Shown: positions 1 through 7,690 of the stretch, piece after piece
Layout: the number at the start of each line of letters is the position of its first letter
How positions within the stretch are numbered: position 1 is the first letter of the stretch
Assembly: GCA_024279275.1 (NCBI GenBank)
Contig: JAJRRS010000022.1
Span: forward strand, 1 to 39,250
DNA length: 39,250 nt
Direction of reading: 5' to 3'
From: Planctomycetota bacterium
Lineage (GTDB): Bacteria > Planctomycetota > Phycisphaerae > Phycisphaerales > Phycisphaeraceae
Notes under the pieces: generated by a model
Told to the model about the DNA's origin: nothing
The model's database searches: none
Seen by the model: only the letters and a program-made list of their open reading frames with translations
Made by a program: the position numbers and the translations under genes

Positions 1-203
1 ACATGAGCCTCTCCTGTATTCAAGGAAAGGCCCGATGGTCGCAGCAAGTTCAAGTTGATGCAGGTCATCTTCTCTTGCAGATCATTCGCTTGGCAACACT
101 TATACGAAATCACGGCTCAAACGTTGGGACAGTAGTGATTGTCTATGATGTTTTCGCTTCAAGTTGGTTTGAATTTCTTTACTACACTTCTTAAGGGCTT
201 ATT

Positions 204-683
204 ATGTTTATCTCGCCATCAATGGGAAAACTGACCGGATGGAAAGCCGTGATTATTGCGGTCCCTCTTGTTGCATTTTTTGGTTTCCAGGCTTGGGAAA
301 CAATGCCTCACTACCACGAAATCGATTCGGGTACTTGGACTATCCAAGCCGGCCAATCGATGGCCTATACATTTAATTTGCCGGAGCAATGCCGTATAGA
401 GTTTGAGATTACACGGAATACACCCGGCGAATTTCAAGTGGCATTGATGGAGGCTGCTGTTTTTGACCGTATTACAAATGGGCTGGCGTTGTCCCAGATG
501 AATGATGAGCCGGATGGGGGGGGCGGGCCGACCGAATTTATATTTGATCAAACGGGATCGGGCACCATTGCCGGACGAGATATCCGACTTGAGGCAGGCA
601 AGTATAAAATTGTGACATCTCAAGCTGATCAATCAGGTATGACTGCTACTTACAAGATATTTGAGTTCCGCGGGGGAAAATAG
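204..683 (+). CDS. Small membrane-anchored protein of unknown function
   Basis: Encodes 159 residues that I do not recognise. Residues about 12-30 form one hydrophobic segment (WKAVIIAVPLVAFFGFQAW) preceded by a Lys, so the protein is probably anchored in the inner membrane or carries an uncleaved signal, with the rest outside the cytoplasm. The remainder looks like a beta-rich soluble domain with a Gly run near residue 103. A purine-rich AAGGG at about 193-197 precedes the ATG with suitable spacing. Base composition is lower in GC than in the downstream holA. The next gene begins about 70 bases later on the same strand. No function is proposed. Confidence 0.6.
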   Translation: MFISPSMGKLTGWKAVIIAVPLVAFFGFQAWETMPHYHEIDSGTWTIQAGQSMAYTFNLPEQCRIEFEITRNTPGEFQVALMEAAVFDRITNGLALSQMNDEPDGGGGPTEFIFDQTGSGTIAGRDIRLEAGKYKIVTSQADQSGMTATYKIFEFRGGK

Positions 684-736
684 TACCCCGTTAGGATGTG
701 GATGGTAGATTGGCGCGGCAGCCCCGCAGCCGTTCG

Positions 737-745
737 TGGTATCAT
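737..745 (+). promoter_or_regulatory. Extended -10 promoter element of holA
   Basis: TGG followed by TATCAT, ending 7 bases before the holA ATG. Transcription starting 7 bases after the hexamer would begin at the start codon itself. No good -35 hexamer is seen at 16-18 bases, which fits an extended -10 promoter. Confidence 0.45.
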
Positions 746-751
746 CTGTCC

Positions 752-1780
752 ATGGCCCGAACGACTAAAGCACCCAGTAAAAGCAAGACGGCGGCACTTG
801 GCGTGGAGACGCGGGTGTGTGTTTTGTATGGCCCGGAGCAGTGGTTGAAGACTCGGCACCTGGATGATCTGCGCAAGGCGTTGGATGCGGCGCATGGGGA
901 GACGGAGACGTTTTATTTTGAGGGCAAGTTTGCGAGCCTGGCGGATGTGCTGGATGAGTTGCGCAGTTATGCGTTGATGCAGCATCATAAGATCGTGGTG
1001 GTGGATCAGGCGGATGAGTATCTCAAGCGGGATGGGTTTCGTCAGGCGATGGAGCGTTATGCGGCGGCTCCGGTGGATCACGGGACGCTGGTATTTCGTT
1101 GTGATACATGGAACAAGGGGAAGCTGGATAAGTTGATCGCGAAGGTGGGGGCGGTGATTAAGTGTGAGCCGCTCAAGCCGGCGGCGGCGAAGGGTTGGCT
1201 GGTGAAGCGGTGCCCAAGTGAGCATGGGCGTGCGATTGAGCCGACGGCTGCGGGGCTGCTGGTGGATCGGATGGGGACGGATCTGATGACGCTGGATAGT
1301 GAGCTGGGGAAGCTGGCGTTGATGGTTGATAAGGGGCAGGCGATCGAGCGGGGGCTGATCGAGCAGACGGTGGGCAAGAGCAGTGATGAGAAGGCGTGGG
1401 AGGTTCAGGAGGCGGTGCTGGCGGGGCTGAATTCGCGGTCGGCTGGGCCTGTGGTTGAGAAGGTGCGGGAGTTGCTGGACCTGGCGGGGCACGCTGAGGT
1501 GCTGGTGATGTATTTCGTGGCGGACCTGGTGCGGAAATTGAATACAGCGGCGATGATGAAGGACGCGGGGGTGGGTGAGGGTGAGATTGCCCGGGCGATG
1601 AAGCTGTGGGGGCCGAGGCAGCAGTTATTTATGGGTGTATTGCGTCGGCTGGATCGGGCTTCGCTGGCGGAGGCGTTTGATGACGTGTTGGAGGCGGATC
1701 GGCGTGCTAAGTCGGGGCTGGGAAATCTTGTGCGTAATCTCGAATGCTTCTGCGTGCGGCTGGCCGATAATGTAAAGTAA
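752..1780 (+). CDS. holA: DNA polymerase III delta subunit (clamp-loader)
   Basis: Encodes 342 residues, the usual length for HolA. The protein opens the beta sliding clamp within the clamp-loader complex during replication. The N-terminal part has the family's VLYGPEQWLK segment where a P-loop would lie in an AAA+ fold but is not intact, followed by a central part with SELGKLAL and a C-terminal helical collar (VREL..GHAEVLVMYF). The reading frame stays open back to 698, but ATG 752 is preferred: it starts the conserved part, and an extended -10 sequence (TGG-TATCAT, 737-745) ends 7 bases before it, which would give a leaderless message. No Shine-Dalgarno sequence is visible. Confidence 0.88.
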   Translation: MARTTKAPSKSKTAALGVETRVCVLYGPEQWLKTRHLDDLRKALDAAHGETETFYFEGKFASLADVLDELRSYALMQHHKIVVVDQADEYLKRDGFRQAMERYAAAPVDHGTLVFRCDTWNKGKLDKLIAKVGAVIKCEPLKPAAAKGWLVKRCPSEHGRAIEPTAAGLLVDRMGTDLMTLDSELGKLALMVDKGQAIERGLIEQTVGKSSDEKAWEVQEAVLAGLNSRSAGPVVEKVRELLDLAGHAEVLVMYFVADLVRKLNTAAMMKDAGVGEGEIARAMKLWGPRQQLFMGVLRRLDRASLAEAFDDVLEADRRAKSGLGNLVRNLECFCVRLADNVK

Positions 1781-1890
1781 GGCGGAGAGTGGGGTCTGGG
1801 GGGATGTTATGCGTGACGGGGGAAAATCCGGGGGGGCGGGTTCATGGATGAACCGTTGGCCGGTTGTCGGTCGGAGATGCAGGAGGCATG

Positions 1891-3090
1891 ATGCGAAGCG
1901 AATCATATCGTTGGTGGTGTGCAGGCACCTTGGTTTTTAGTCTTATCAGCGGTTGCCAGGAGATGGGACTGCCGACTGGGCTGAACGAATCAACACAAAC
2001 GCCCGAAGCGGGTCTGGCTGATGCGGAGGCGGGCGGCGATCTTGCTGCGGAGGCTTATGCTCACGCTCAGCGTGTCGCGGCGGCGGGTGCCTTCGGCGAG
2101 CGGGCTGAGCCGATGCAGGAAATTCTCTGGAGTGATGTCAGTGGTGAGCCGCAGGCAGATCCCGGGGTTGTTTATGCTGAGTCGGCGGCGCGTATAGGAC
2201 GGGCGCAGAGGGCTGGGGTCGTGACGAACGACACGGTCCCCCCGGTTCCCCCGGTCCCGACGGATGCCACGGCCTCTGGAGTTTCCTTGGTTGGGGATGA
2301 TCCTGTGGTGACACTGGTGTCGAATCCTGCGATCGAGGTATCGGCGCAGCCCGGCGTGTCGGAGACGGCTATAAAAATGACCCAGGCCCAGGCACATCGC
2401 CTGTTGCTTGAGGCGGTGCGTCGTGGGGATGACTCGAACTTGTCCAAGGCGATTACCGCGGCGACGCTGGCGACCGTTGGGCCGCACGGCGAACTGGATT
2501 GGTCGATGCTCGCGTCGTTGTCCCCAAAGGATAAGCAGCGGGTTGAGGGCTATCATCGGGCGATCAGCACGCTGCGGGCGCAGATGTTGTCGGGTGAGGG
2601 TGAATTGGATCGTGAAGCGGTGGCGGGGCGGTTGGAGGCGTTGTATGGCAGTCAGCCGGTGACGATCCGCACGATCGAGTTGTGTGAGAAGGTGATGGGC
2701 TATGGGGTGTACGACGCGTTCCCCGACCATACGTTTGTGGCGGGCCGTGAGCAGAAGCTGATTGTGTATGTCGAGCTGGATCACTTTAAGCCAATGGAGA
2801 GTGCGGACGGTGAGGGGTACGAGGTTCGGCTTCGTCAGGAGTTGGAGCTGTATGAATCCAACGGGTTCGAGGTGTGGAGCCATGAGCCGGTGCAGATCAC
2901 GGATGTATCGCACAACAAACGGCGAGACTTTTTTGTGGTCCAGTTGGTGACGCTCCCGGCGCAGTTGCGGATGGGGCAGTACCACTTGAAGATCCGCGTC
3001 TACGATGAGAACGCCGGGACGCGGGACGAGGCGACGTTGGAGATCAGGCTGGTGGCGGACGATACGCTGGTTAAGAAGTCGGGGCGATGA
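1891..3090 (+). CDS. Large predicted lipoprotein of unknown function
   Basis: Encodes about 399 residues. The N-terminus is a lipoprotein signal: Arg at position 2, a hydrophobic stretch and a lipobox ISG-C with the acylated Cys near residue 22. A low-complexity region follows that includes a Pro/Val run ([10 protein letters not shown] near residue 120) coded by C5 tracts. The C-terminal 150 residues, from IRTIELCEKVMGYG onward, read as a beta-sandwich-like domain (KLIVYVELDHFKP, YEVRLRQELELYE, LPAQLRMGQYHLKIRVYDE). An AGGAGG at 1881-1886 lies just ahead of tandem ATGs at 1888 and 1891; 1891 has the better spacing. The gene is on the same strand as holA, 110 bases downstream. Function unknown; an envelope location is inferred. 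Confidence 0.78.
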   Translation: MRSESYRWWCAGTLVFSLISGCQEMGLPTGLNESTQTPEAGLADAEAGGDLAAEAYAHAQRVAAAGAFGERAEPMQEILWSDVSGEPQADPGVVYAESAARIGRAQRAGVVTNDTVPPVPPVPTDATASGVSLVGDDPVVTLVSNPAIEVSAQPGVSETAIKMTQAQAHRLLLEAVRRGDDSNLSKAITAATLATVGPHGELDWSMLASLSPKDKQRVEGYHRAISTLRAQMLSGEGELDREAVAGRLEALYGSQPVTIRTIELCEKVMGYGVYDAFPDHTFVAGREQKLIVYVELDHFKPMESADGEGYEVRLRQELELYESNGFEVWSHEPVQITDVSHNKRRDFFVVQLVTLPAQLRMGQYHLKIRVYDENAGTRDEATLEIRLVADDTLVKKSGR

Positions 3091-3103
3091 GGGGGGAGGA
3101 AAA

Positions 3104-3152
3104 GCTGGAAAGCAGGAAATTTAGGAAGCAGGAAATTAAGAGGGGGGAGTAA
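3104..3152. repeat. Short AGCAGGAAAT-type direct repeat
   Basis: Between the lipoprotein gene and pyrR, the phrases CTGGAAAGCAGGAAAT and GAAGCAGGAAATTAAG repeat in the same orientation. This resembles one arm of the CTGGAAA-type inverted repeat found upstream of gmk. Confidence 0.5.
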
Positions 3153-3177
3153 GTGAGCCGATGTGGTGGGGTTGAGG

Positions 3178-3205
3178 TTGCAGGGTTTGGGGGCTTGGTT
3201 ACTAT
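3178..3205 (+). promoter_or_regulatory. Predicted pyrR promoter, leaderless
   Basis: TTGCAG (3178-3183), a 16-base spacer and TACTAT (3200-3205). The hexamer ends 7 bases before the pyrR ATG at 3212, so the transcript would have little or no leader and no room for a PyrR-binding attenuator. Confidence 0.4.
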
Positions 3206-3211
3206 GCGGCC

Positions 3212-3901
3212 ATGCGTGTGCTTGCAGATGGCGACCGCTTTGAGACGTTGATCGATTCGCTTTGCCGTGGGATTGATGGTGCCATCGCGTGTTCGGGGGA
3301 TTCTGGTGAGTTATGCGGGGGAGGTGCAGGGGGAGACGCTGTAGGTCTATCTGGAGATAAACCCGGGGGCGGTGGAAAAACCGGGGGAACCCCCGGGGGT
3401 GAATCCGGGGGCGGGGGGGGATGGGCGTTGGTTGGGGTGCGTAGTCGGGGGGATGTGATTGCTCAGCGGATTGCTGATCGGATGGGGGCGGATCGGTTTG
3501 GCGGGCGGATCGGCACGCTGGATATCACACTTTATCGAGATGATTTATCTGAGATCGGGCCGCAGCCGGTGGTGCGCACGACGGAGATTGATTTTCCGAT
3601 TGATGGGCTGAACGTGGTGCTGATCGACGATGTCCTGATGACGGGGCGGTCGATCCGTGCGGCGTTGCAGTCGCTGATGGATTTGGGCCGACCCCGGCGG
3701 GTGTGGCTTGGGGTGTTGGTGGATCGTGGCGGGCGTGAGCTGCCGATCGGGCCTGATTTTGTGAGTCTTGATCTGACCGAGGGTGCGGATGAGGCGTTGG
3801 CACCGGGTGCGAAGGTGCAGGTGATGGTGAAGCCGACGGATGAGCGGGACGCGGTGGTGGTTTTTGATGAGGGCGAGCGGAAGGGGGCTGAACGTGGCTG
3901 A
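3212..3901 (+). CDS. pyrR: PyrR-type uracil phosphoribosyltransferase/regulator with Gly-rich insertion
   Basis: Encodes 229 residues; PyrR is usually about 180. PyrR proteins bind pyr mRNA in response to UMP and often have weak uracil phosphoribosyltransferase activity. Diagnostic parts are GVRSRGDVIAQRIADR, GTLDITLYRDDL, the PRPP-binding loop VVLIDDVLMTGRSIRAAL (about residues 137-154) and LVDRGGRELPI, where relatives usually have RGHRELPI. About 35 extra residues rich in Gly (about 36-71) sit just before the conserved WALVGVRSRG strand and are coded by CCGGGGG repeats. The stop codon overlaps the GTG start of pyrB by 8 bases. Because the promoter is predicted to be leaderless, RNA-based attenuation upstream of this gene looks unlikely. 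Confidence 0.9.
   Translation: MRVLADGDRFETLIDSLCRGIDGAIACSGDSGELCGGGAGGDAVGLSGDKPGGGGKTGGTPGGESGGGGGWALVGVRSRGDVIAQRIADRMGADRFGGRIGTLDITLYRDDLSEIGPQPVVRTTEIDFPIDGLNVVLIDDVLMTGRSIRAALQSLMDLGRPRRVWLGVLVDRGGRELPIGPDFVSLDLTEGADEALAPGAKVQVMVKPTDERDAVVVFDEGERKGAERG
3363..3420 (+). repeat. G-tract repeat inside pyrR
   Basis: Several G5-G8 runs in CCGGGGG units spaced 8-12 bases apart. The stretch codes the Gly-rich insertion of PyrR and could form a G-quadruplex on the coding strand. Confidence 0.75.
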
Positions 3902-4880
3902 TGTCTCAAGCGGTTCTAAAGCGTCCGCGGTTGACAGCGACTATCACTGGCCTCACCGGCATCTGCTGGGTCTGGAAGATTTGTCGGCTGAGGATATCCG
4001 GTTCCTGCTGACGACGGCGTTGGGGTTTGATGGTGTTTCGACACGGAGTATCAAGAAGGTGCCGGCGTTACGCGGGCGGGTGGTGGTGAACCTGTTTTTT
4101 GAGGATTCGACACGGACCCGGGCCAGTTTTAATCTCGCGGCGAGCCGACTTTCGGCGGATGTGCTTGAGATGGCAGGGAAAGGATCGAGTGTTTCCAAGG
4201 GGGAGACGTTGATCGACACGGCACGGAACATCGAGGCGATGGGTGTGGATGTGATCGTCTGCCGACACCATCACAGCGGGGCGGCGGCGCACCTGGCGCG
4301 GTCGGTGGCTTGCTCGGTGATTAATGCGGGGGACGGGCAGCACGAACACCCGACGCAGGGGCTGTTGGATATGCTTACGATCGCCAAGCGCACCGGGCGG
4401 ACCGATGGGTTTGATTTTACCGGGCTGACGGTGGCGATCGTCGGGGACATCGCCCACAGCCGGGTCGCGCGGTCCAACATCTACGGCCTGATGAAACTGG
4501 GGGCGCACGTGATCCTCGTCGGCCCATCGACACTCCTGCCCGGGGCGTTTGCGGATATCGGTTGCGAGTTATCCAACAGCCTGGACGAGGTGCTGCCTCG
4601 GGTGGATGTGGTGAACATGCTTCGGATTCAGTTTGAGCGGCAGACCAGCAAAGCGTTTCCAAGTGTGCGAGAGTATTCCACACGGTTTGGGCTTAATGCG
4701 CAGCGGCTTACGCTGGCCAAGCCCGACCTGTTGGTGATGCATCCCGGGCCGATGAATCGGGGGGTAGAAATTGATTCGGTGGTGGCCGACGGGCCTAACT
4801 CGGCGATCCTGGAGCAGGTCGCCAACGGATTGAGTGTCCGGATGGCGGCGTTGTTTTTGGTGAATGGGGCACCGGGGTGA
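3894..4880 (+). CDS. pyrB: Aspartate carbamoyltransferase, catalytic chain
   Basis: Encodes 328 residues and catalyses carbamoyl phosphate plus aspartate to carbamoyl aspartate, the committed step of pyrimidine synthesis. The carbamoyl-phosphate loop FFEDSTRTRASF is intact, as are GSSVSKGETLIDT, HPTQGLLDMLTI and the C-terminal HPGPMNRGVEI. The likely start is GTG 3894, which follows AAGGGGG and overlaps pyrR by 8 bases, indicating translational coupling. ATG codons further upstream in frame lie within pyrR. No regulatory chain (pyrI) and no dihydroorotase gene follows; the next gene is gmk beyond a repeat-bearing gap. Confidence 0.95.
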   Translation: MADVSSGSKASAVDSDYHWPHRHLLGLEDLSAEDIRFLLTTALGFDGVSTRSIKKVPALRGRVVVNLFFEDSTRTRASFNLAASRLSADVLEMAGKGSSVSKGETLIDTARNIEAMGVDVIVCRHHHSGAAAHLARSVACSVINAGDGQHEHPTQGLLDMLTIAKRTGRTDGFDFTGLTVAIVGDIAHSRVARSNIYGLMKLGAHVILVGPSTLLPGAFADIGCELSNSLDEVLPRVDVVNMLRIQFERQTSKAFPSVREYSTRFGLNAQRLTLAKPDLLVMHPGPMNRGVEIDSVVADGPNSAILEQVANGLSVRMAALFLVNGAPG

Positions 4881-5045
4881 AGATGGAAAACTGGACGGCC
4901 TCAACAGCGGTCGCCGCTAAAGCTGGAAAACTAGAAATCGGATTTATATGCGGGAGCGGGTGTAGTCTGGTGGCTGCCAGAGGGGTACGAATAACAAATG
5001 CCTTAATTTCCAGATTTCCAGTTTTCTAGTTTTCCAGTTTTTTCC
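4881..5045. repeat. CTGGAAAACT-type intergenic inverted repeat
   Basis: The left arm at 4923-4937 (CTGGAAAACTAGAAA) is the reverse complement of the right arm at 5023-5037, with 85 bases between. Both arms sit inside longer degenerate tandem phrases: GGAAAACTGG at 4885-4894 on the left and TTTCCAGATTTCCAG on the right. The outer end of the right arm reaches the gmk promoter and may supply its -35 region. Confidence 0.8.
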
Positions 5046-5050
5046 CAATC

Positions 5051-5059
5051 TGGTATAAC
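5051..5059 (+). promoter_or_regulatory. Extended -10 promoter of gmk, leaderless
   Basis: TGG plus TATAAC, ending 7 bases before ATG 5066. A weak -35 match (TTTCCA, 5031-5036) lies 17 bases upstream, within the right arm of the inverted repeat. Confidence 0.45.
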
Positions 5060-5065
5060 TAGCAG

Positions 5066-5680
5066 ATGGGAACCCCCGTTGATAGCTCAAAAGGTCTGCT
5101 GCTGATTATTTCCGGGCCGTCCGGGGTCGGCAAGACCACGATCACACATCGGGTTCGTGTGCGCCTCAACGCGGTCTTCAGCGTTTCCATGACCACCCGT
5201 CCGATCACACGGGAAGATACCGACGGGGTGGATTATCACTTCATTGATGAAGCTCAATTCAAGCGGCATCGGGACGCGGGCAAGCTGCTGGAGTGGGCCA
5301 AGGTTTTTGGGAACTACTACGGCACACCGCGCCGCCCGGTCGAGGAAAATCTCGCCGATGGCCGGCTGATGATCCTCGAAATCGATGTCGAGGGTGCGAT
5401 CCAGATCAAGAAGAACATGCCCGACTGCTTCGCGTTATTCATCGAGCCACCCAGCGAGGACGTGCTGCTGCAGCGGCTGCGTCGGCGTCAGCGTGAGGAT
5501 GAGCAGACCATCCGTGGCCGATTCGCCCGGGCCAAGCACGAGATCGACCGCGCCCGGGAGTGCGGGGTGTATGACGCCTTTATCGTCAATGACGTGCTGG
5601 ACGTCGCGGTGGACCAGGCGGTGCAGGCGGTGGCGGATGAGCTGGAGCGGAGGCGTAAGAGCCAGACGCAAGAGGTTTGA
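5066..5680 (+). CDS. gmk: Guanylate kinase
   Basis: Encodes 204 residues, the normal family length. The cytosolic enzyme phosphorylates GMP or dGMP to the diphosphate with ATP. The P-loop GPSGVGKTT lies at residues 17-25. The GMP-binding region SMTTRPITREDTDGVDYHFID and the signature FGNYYGTPRRPVEENLADGR are intact, as is the lid RRRQREDEQTI. ATG 5066 has no Shine-Dalgarno sequence but is placed 7 bases after a -10 hexamer. It is probably monocistronic: repeats lie upstream and a separate lipoprotein gene begins 80 bases downstream. Confidence 0.95.
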   Translation: MGTPVDSSKGLLLIISGPSGVGKTTITHRVRVRLNAVFSVSMTTRPITREDTDGVDYHFIDEAQFKRHRDAGKLLEWAKVFGNYYGTPRRPVEENLADGRLMILEIDVEGAIQIKKNMPDCFALFIEPPSEDVLLQRLRRRQREDEQTIRGRFARAKHEIDRARECGVYDAFIVNDVLDVAVDQAVQAVADELERRRKSQTQEV

Positions 5681-5760
5681 CAGTCAGGCGGTTTGCTTGG
5701 GACACGGTCTATTGCCGTTTCTTATTTTCTTTGCACCTCTTTTGAAGAAACACGATCCTG

Positions 5761-6234
5761 ATGAAAAAAGCTATCCATTGTGAAGGCTGTCGTTTGGTAT
5801 TCATTGCGATCACGCTTATTCAGATGTCATGCAGCAGCGTAGAGCGTGTGGTTGATATGGCAGAGATTGTAGCGCGTGCTGAAGAATTGGATGTGTGCAG
5901 AATAGAACGAAACGAGGCTGGGGACGTGATCCGATTGAACTTATCCGAGATGGATATAAACAGTGATGATTTGCAGGGCATCAAGTCACTTGAGTTGCTT
6001 CAGGTACTCGAATTGACGCATACAGAAATCAACGATCAAGCGATCTCTTACATCGTTATGCTACCTAACCTGGTTACTCTTGAGTTGTCACACACGCAAA
6101 TTAGCGATGTTTCATTGAGGGCACTATCTCACTGTGAGAGGCTGACTGAAATTGGGGTCTCAAATAGTCAGCTAACCCGTGAGTCGGTAGAAGAACTTAG
6201 GAAAGCCCTTCCCGATGCTTATGTTTACTGGTAG
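5761..6234 (+). CDS. Leucine-rich-repeat lipoprotein
   Basis: Encodes 157 residues. The N-terminus looks like a lipoprotein signal: MKK, a hydrophobic stretch ([10 protein letters not shown]) and MSC with Cys near residue 24. From residue 55 on there are three to four leucine-rich repeats of about 23 residues ([64 protein letters not shown]), ending in [12 protein letters not shown], a closing typical of short planctomycete LRR proteins. Such domains usually bind proteins; the partner is unknown. GC content is visibly lower than in gmk and the heptose genes, so recent acquisition or relaxed codon use is possible. Confidence 0.72.
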   Translation: MKKAIHCEGCRLVFIAITLIQMSCSSVERVVDMAEIVARAEELDVCRIERNEAGDVIRLNLSEMDINSDDLQGIKSLELLQVLELTHTEINDQAISYIVMLPNLVTLELSHTQISDVSLRALSHCERLTEIGVSNSQLTRESVEELRKALPDAYVYW

Positions 6235-6265
6235 AGGTGGGGCCTGATTGGCCGGATACTCGGCT

Positions 6266-6277
6266 TGATATTATGCT
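6266..6277 (+). promoter_or_regulatory. Predicted promoter of the GmhB-like gene
   Basis: TGA-TATTAT (6266-6274) overlaps TATGCT (6272-6277). TATGCT ends 8 bases before ATG 6285, and TTGGCC at 6248-6253 lies 18 bases upstream of it. A very short or absent leader is predicted. Confidence 0.4.
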
Positions 6278-6284
6278 TTAGCAC

Positions 6285-7637
6285 ATGAACGCGGCTGTAT
6301 TCCTCGATCGCGATAACACGCTCATCCACAACGATGGCGACCTGGGTGACCCGGCGAAGGTGCGCCTGATCCAGGGCGTGGCGTCGGCTGTGGCTTCGTT
6401 GTGTGGGCTGGGTTACAAGGTCGTGGTCATCACCAACCAGGGCGGGGTGGCGCGGGGCAAGTACACCGAAGAGGATGTGGATGCGGTCCACATGAAGCTC
6501 AGTGAGCTGCTTGCTGCGGGTGCGAACGGGGCGAAGATCGATCGTTATTACTACTGCCCGTATCACCCCAATGGGACGGTTAGCCGGTATCGTAAGGAGC
6601 ATCCGAATCGCAAGCCTTTGCCGGGGATGTTGAAGGAAGCGGCGCGTGAGCTTGGACTGGACCTGTCGCAGAGCTGGACGATCGGGGACCAGGTGCGTGA
6701 CGTGCAGGCGGGTTTGGCTGCGGGGACGCGGGCGATCCTGCTGCGTTTGGATGCGGACCGACTCAAGCCTTTTGATCCGCGCGAACACCCGGGGCTGGTG
6801 GATTCGACGGATGAGGCTGACGACCCCAAAGCCACGCCTGATTTTTACGCGCGGAATCTTGTTGAGGCGGTGAGGATTGTTGCCCAGCAGCGTAAGCCTG
6901 AGACGAGCGAGCAGATAAATCGGGTCGGCCCAAAGCAACGCAAGTGGGATGCGGCGGCGGTCGCCAAGCTGCAACGTAAGAAGAAGCCCAGCGATACCGG
7001 GGGAACCGGGGGAGCCGGGGGAGTGGGGGGTGCCGGGGAGTCGGGGGGCGTTGGGGGAGCCGGGGGAGCCGGGGGGGCCGGGGGGGCCGGGGGGGCCGGG
7101 GGAACCGGGGGAACCGGGGGAACCGGGGGTGATGCGGGGAAGTTGGGTGAAGCATCGGGGTCGGTGGGGCTTGTTAGTCAGGCGGAGCCTAAGCCGTTTC
7201 GGCCTTGGAACGTGCCGACGGCAGAGCTTGATGACCAGCCGGAAGGTAGCACGGGTGAGTCAGCTTTGGTTAAGGCCCCTGTGGAAAAGAAGGCTGTGAC
7301 CGAGGACAGTAGGCCGGAGCAACCGGGTACGGGACATTCGGAGGTGGTGAATACGGAGGCAGAGAATCCGGGGGCGGTGCGGGCAGTTGAGGCGTCGCCC
7401 GTTGCGGATGAGAAGACGCTTCGGCTGATTCTGCAGGAGCTGCGAAACCAGCGCGGCATGGGGGCGGAGTTTTCGTATATCCGGATCATGGCGATCGTGC
7501 TGCAGACGGTGGCGGGAGCCTGTGTGCTAGGTGCGTTCTGGATGGGTGCGGGGGATGGAGAGTTGTTCCTGCGGTTGATCGGCTCGGCGGTGGTCGTGCA
7601 GCTTGCGGTGATCGCGGCGCTATTGTGGGAACGATGA
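6285..7637 (+). CDS. HAD-IIIA phosphatase (GmhB-like) with Gly-rich linker and C-terminal membrane helices
   Basis: Encodes 450 residues. The first 190 or so match D,D-heptose 1,7-bisphosphate or histidinol-phosphate phosphatases of the HAD-IIIA group: nucleophile and acid D8/D10 (FLDRDNTL), TNQGGVARG and [10 protein letters not shown]. Neighbouring heptosyltransferase and glycosyltransferase genes favour a role in ADP-heptose synthesis. The zinc site seen in E. coli GmhB is degraded: Cys91 remains, but the other three ligand positions read Tyr93, His106 and Asn108. Residues about 240-285 are an almost pure Gly/Ala/Thr run coded by nonamer CCGGGGG repeats. The last 50 residues hold two predicted membrane helices. 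GmhB is normally about 190 residues and soluble, so the membrane tail is unusual. Confidence 0.8.
   Translation: MNAAVFLDRDNTLIHNDGDLGDPAKVRLIQGVASAVASLCGLGYKVVVITNQGGVARGKYTEEDVDAVHMKLSELLAAGANGAKIDRYYYCPYHPNGTVSRYRKEHPNRKPLPGMLKEAARELGLDLSQSWTIGDQVRDVQAGLAAGTRAILLRLDADRLKPFDPREHPGLVDSTDEADDPKATPDFYARNLVEAVRIVAQQRKPETSEQINRVGPKQRKWDAAAVAKLQRKKKPSDTGGTGGAGGVGGAGESGGVGGAGGAGGAGGAGGAGGTGGTGGTGGDAGKLGEASGSVGLVSQAEPKPFRPWNVPTAELDDQPEGSTGESALVKAPVEKKAVTEDSRPEQPGTGHSEVVNTEAENPGAVRAVEASPVADEKTLRLILQELRNQRGMGAEFSYIRIMAIVLQTVAGACVLGAFWMGAGDGELFLRLIGSAVVVQLAVIAALLWER
6998..7136 (+). repeat. CCGGGGG nonamer array within the GmhB-like gene
   Basis: About fourteen CCGGGGG(A/C/T)(A/G/C) units, mostly 9 bases apart and so in frame, encode Gly-Gly-Thr, Gly-Gly-Ala and similar triplets. 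The array is likely unstable in length and could form G-quadruplexes. Confidence 0.85.
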
Positions 7638-7674
7638 GGCTGGGGTGGGGTTTGCGGAGTGGATCGTAGGGTGC

Positions 7675-7683
7675 TGTTATACT
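7675..7683 (+). promoter_or_regulatory. Extended -10 promoter of the heptosyltransferase gene
   Basis: TGT plus TATACT, ending 8 bases before ATG 7691 and 5 bases before GTG 7688. No Shine-Dalgarno sequence is visible, and a leaderless start at 7691 is predicted. Confidence 0.45.
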
Positions 7684-7690
7684 TGCCGTG

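Noticed and set aside
3-194. 63-codon open frame at the left edge
   Set aside because: No ribosome-binding site, no recognisable motif and no hydrophobic or domain pattern; it reads like random sequence before the small membrane-protein gene.
3212-4880. pyr attenuator upstream of pyrR
   Set aside because: The best promoter would start transcription at the pyrR ATG, leaving no leader for an anti-antiterminator or terminator.
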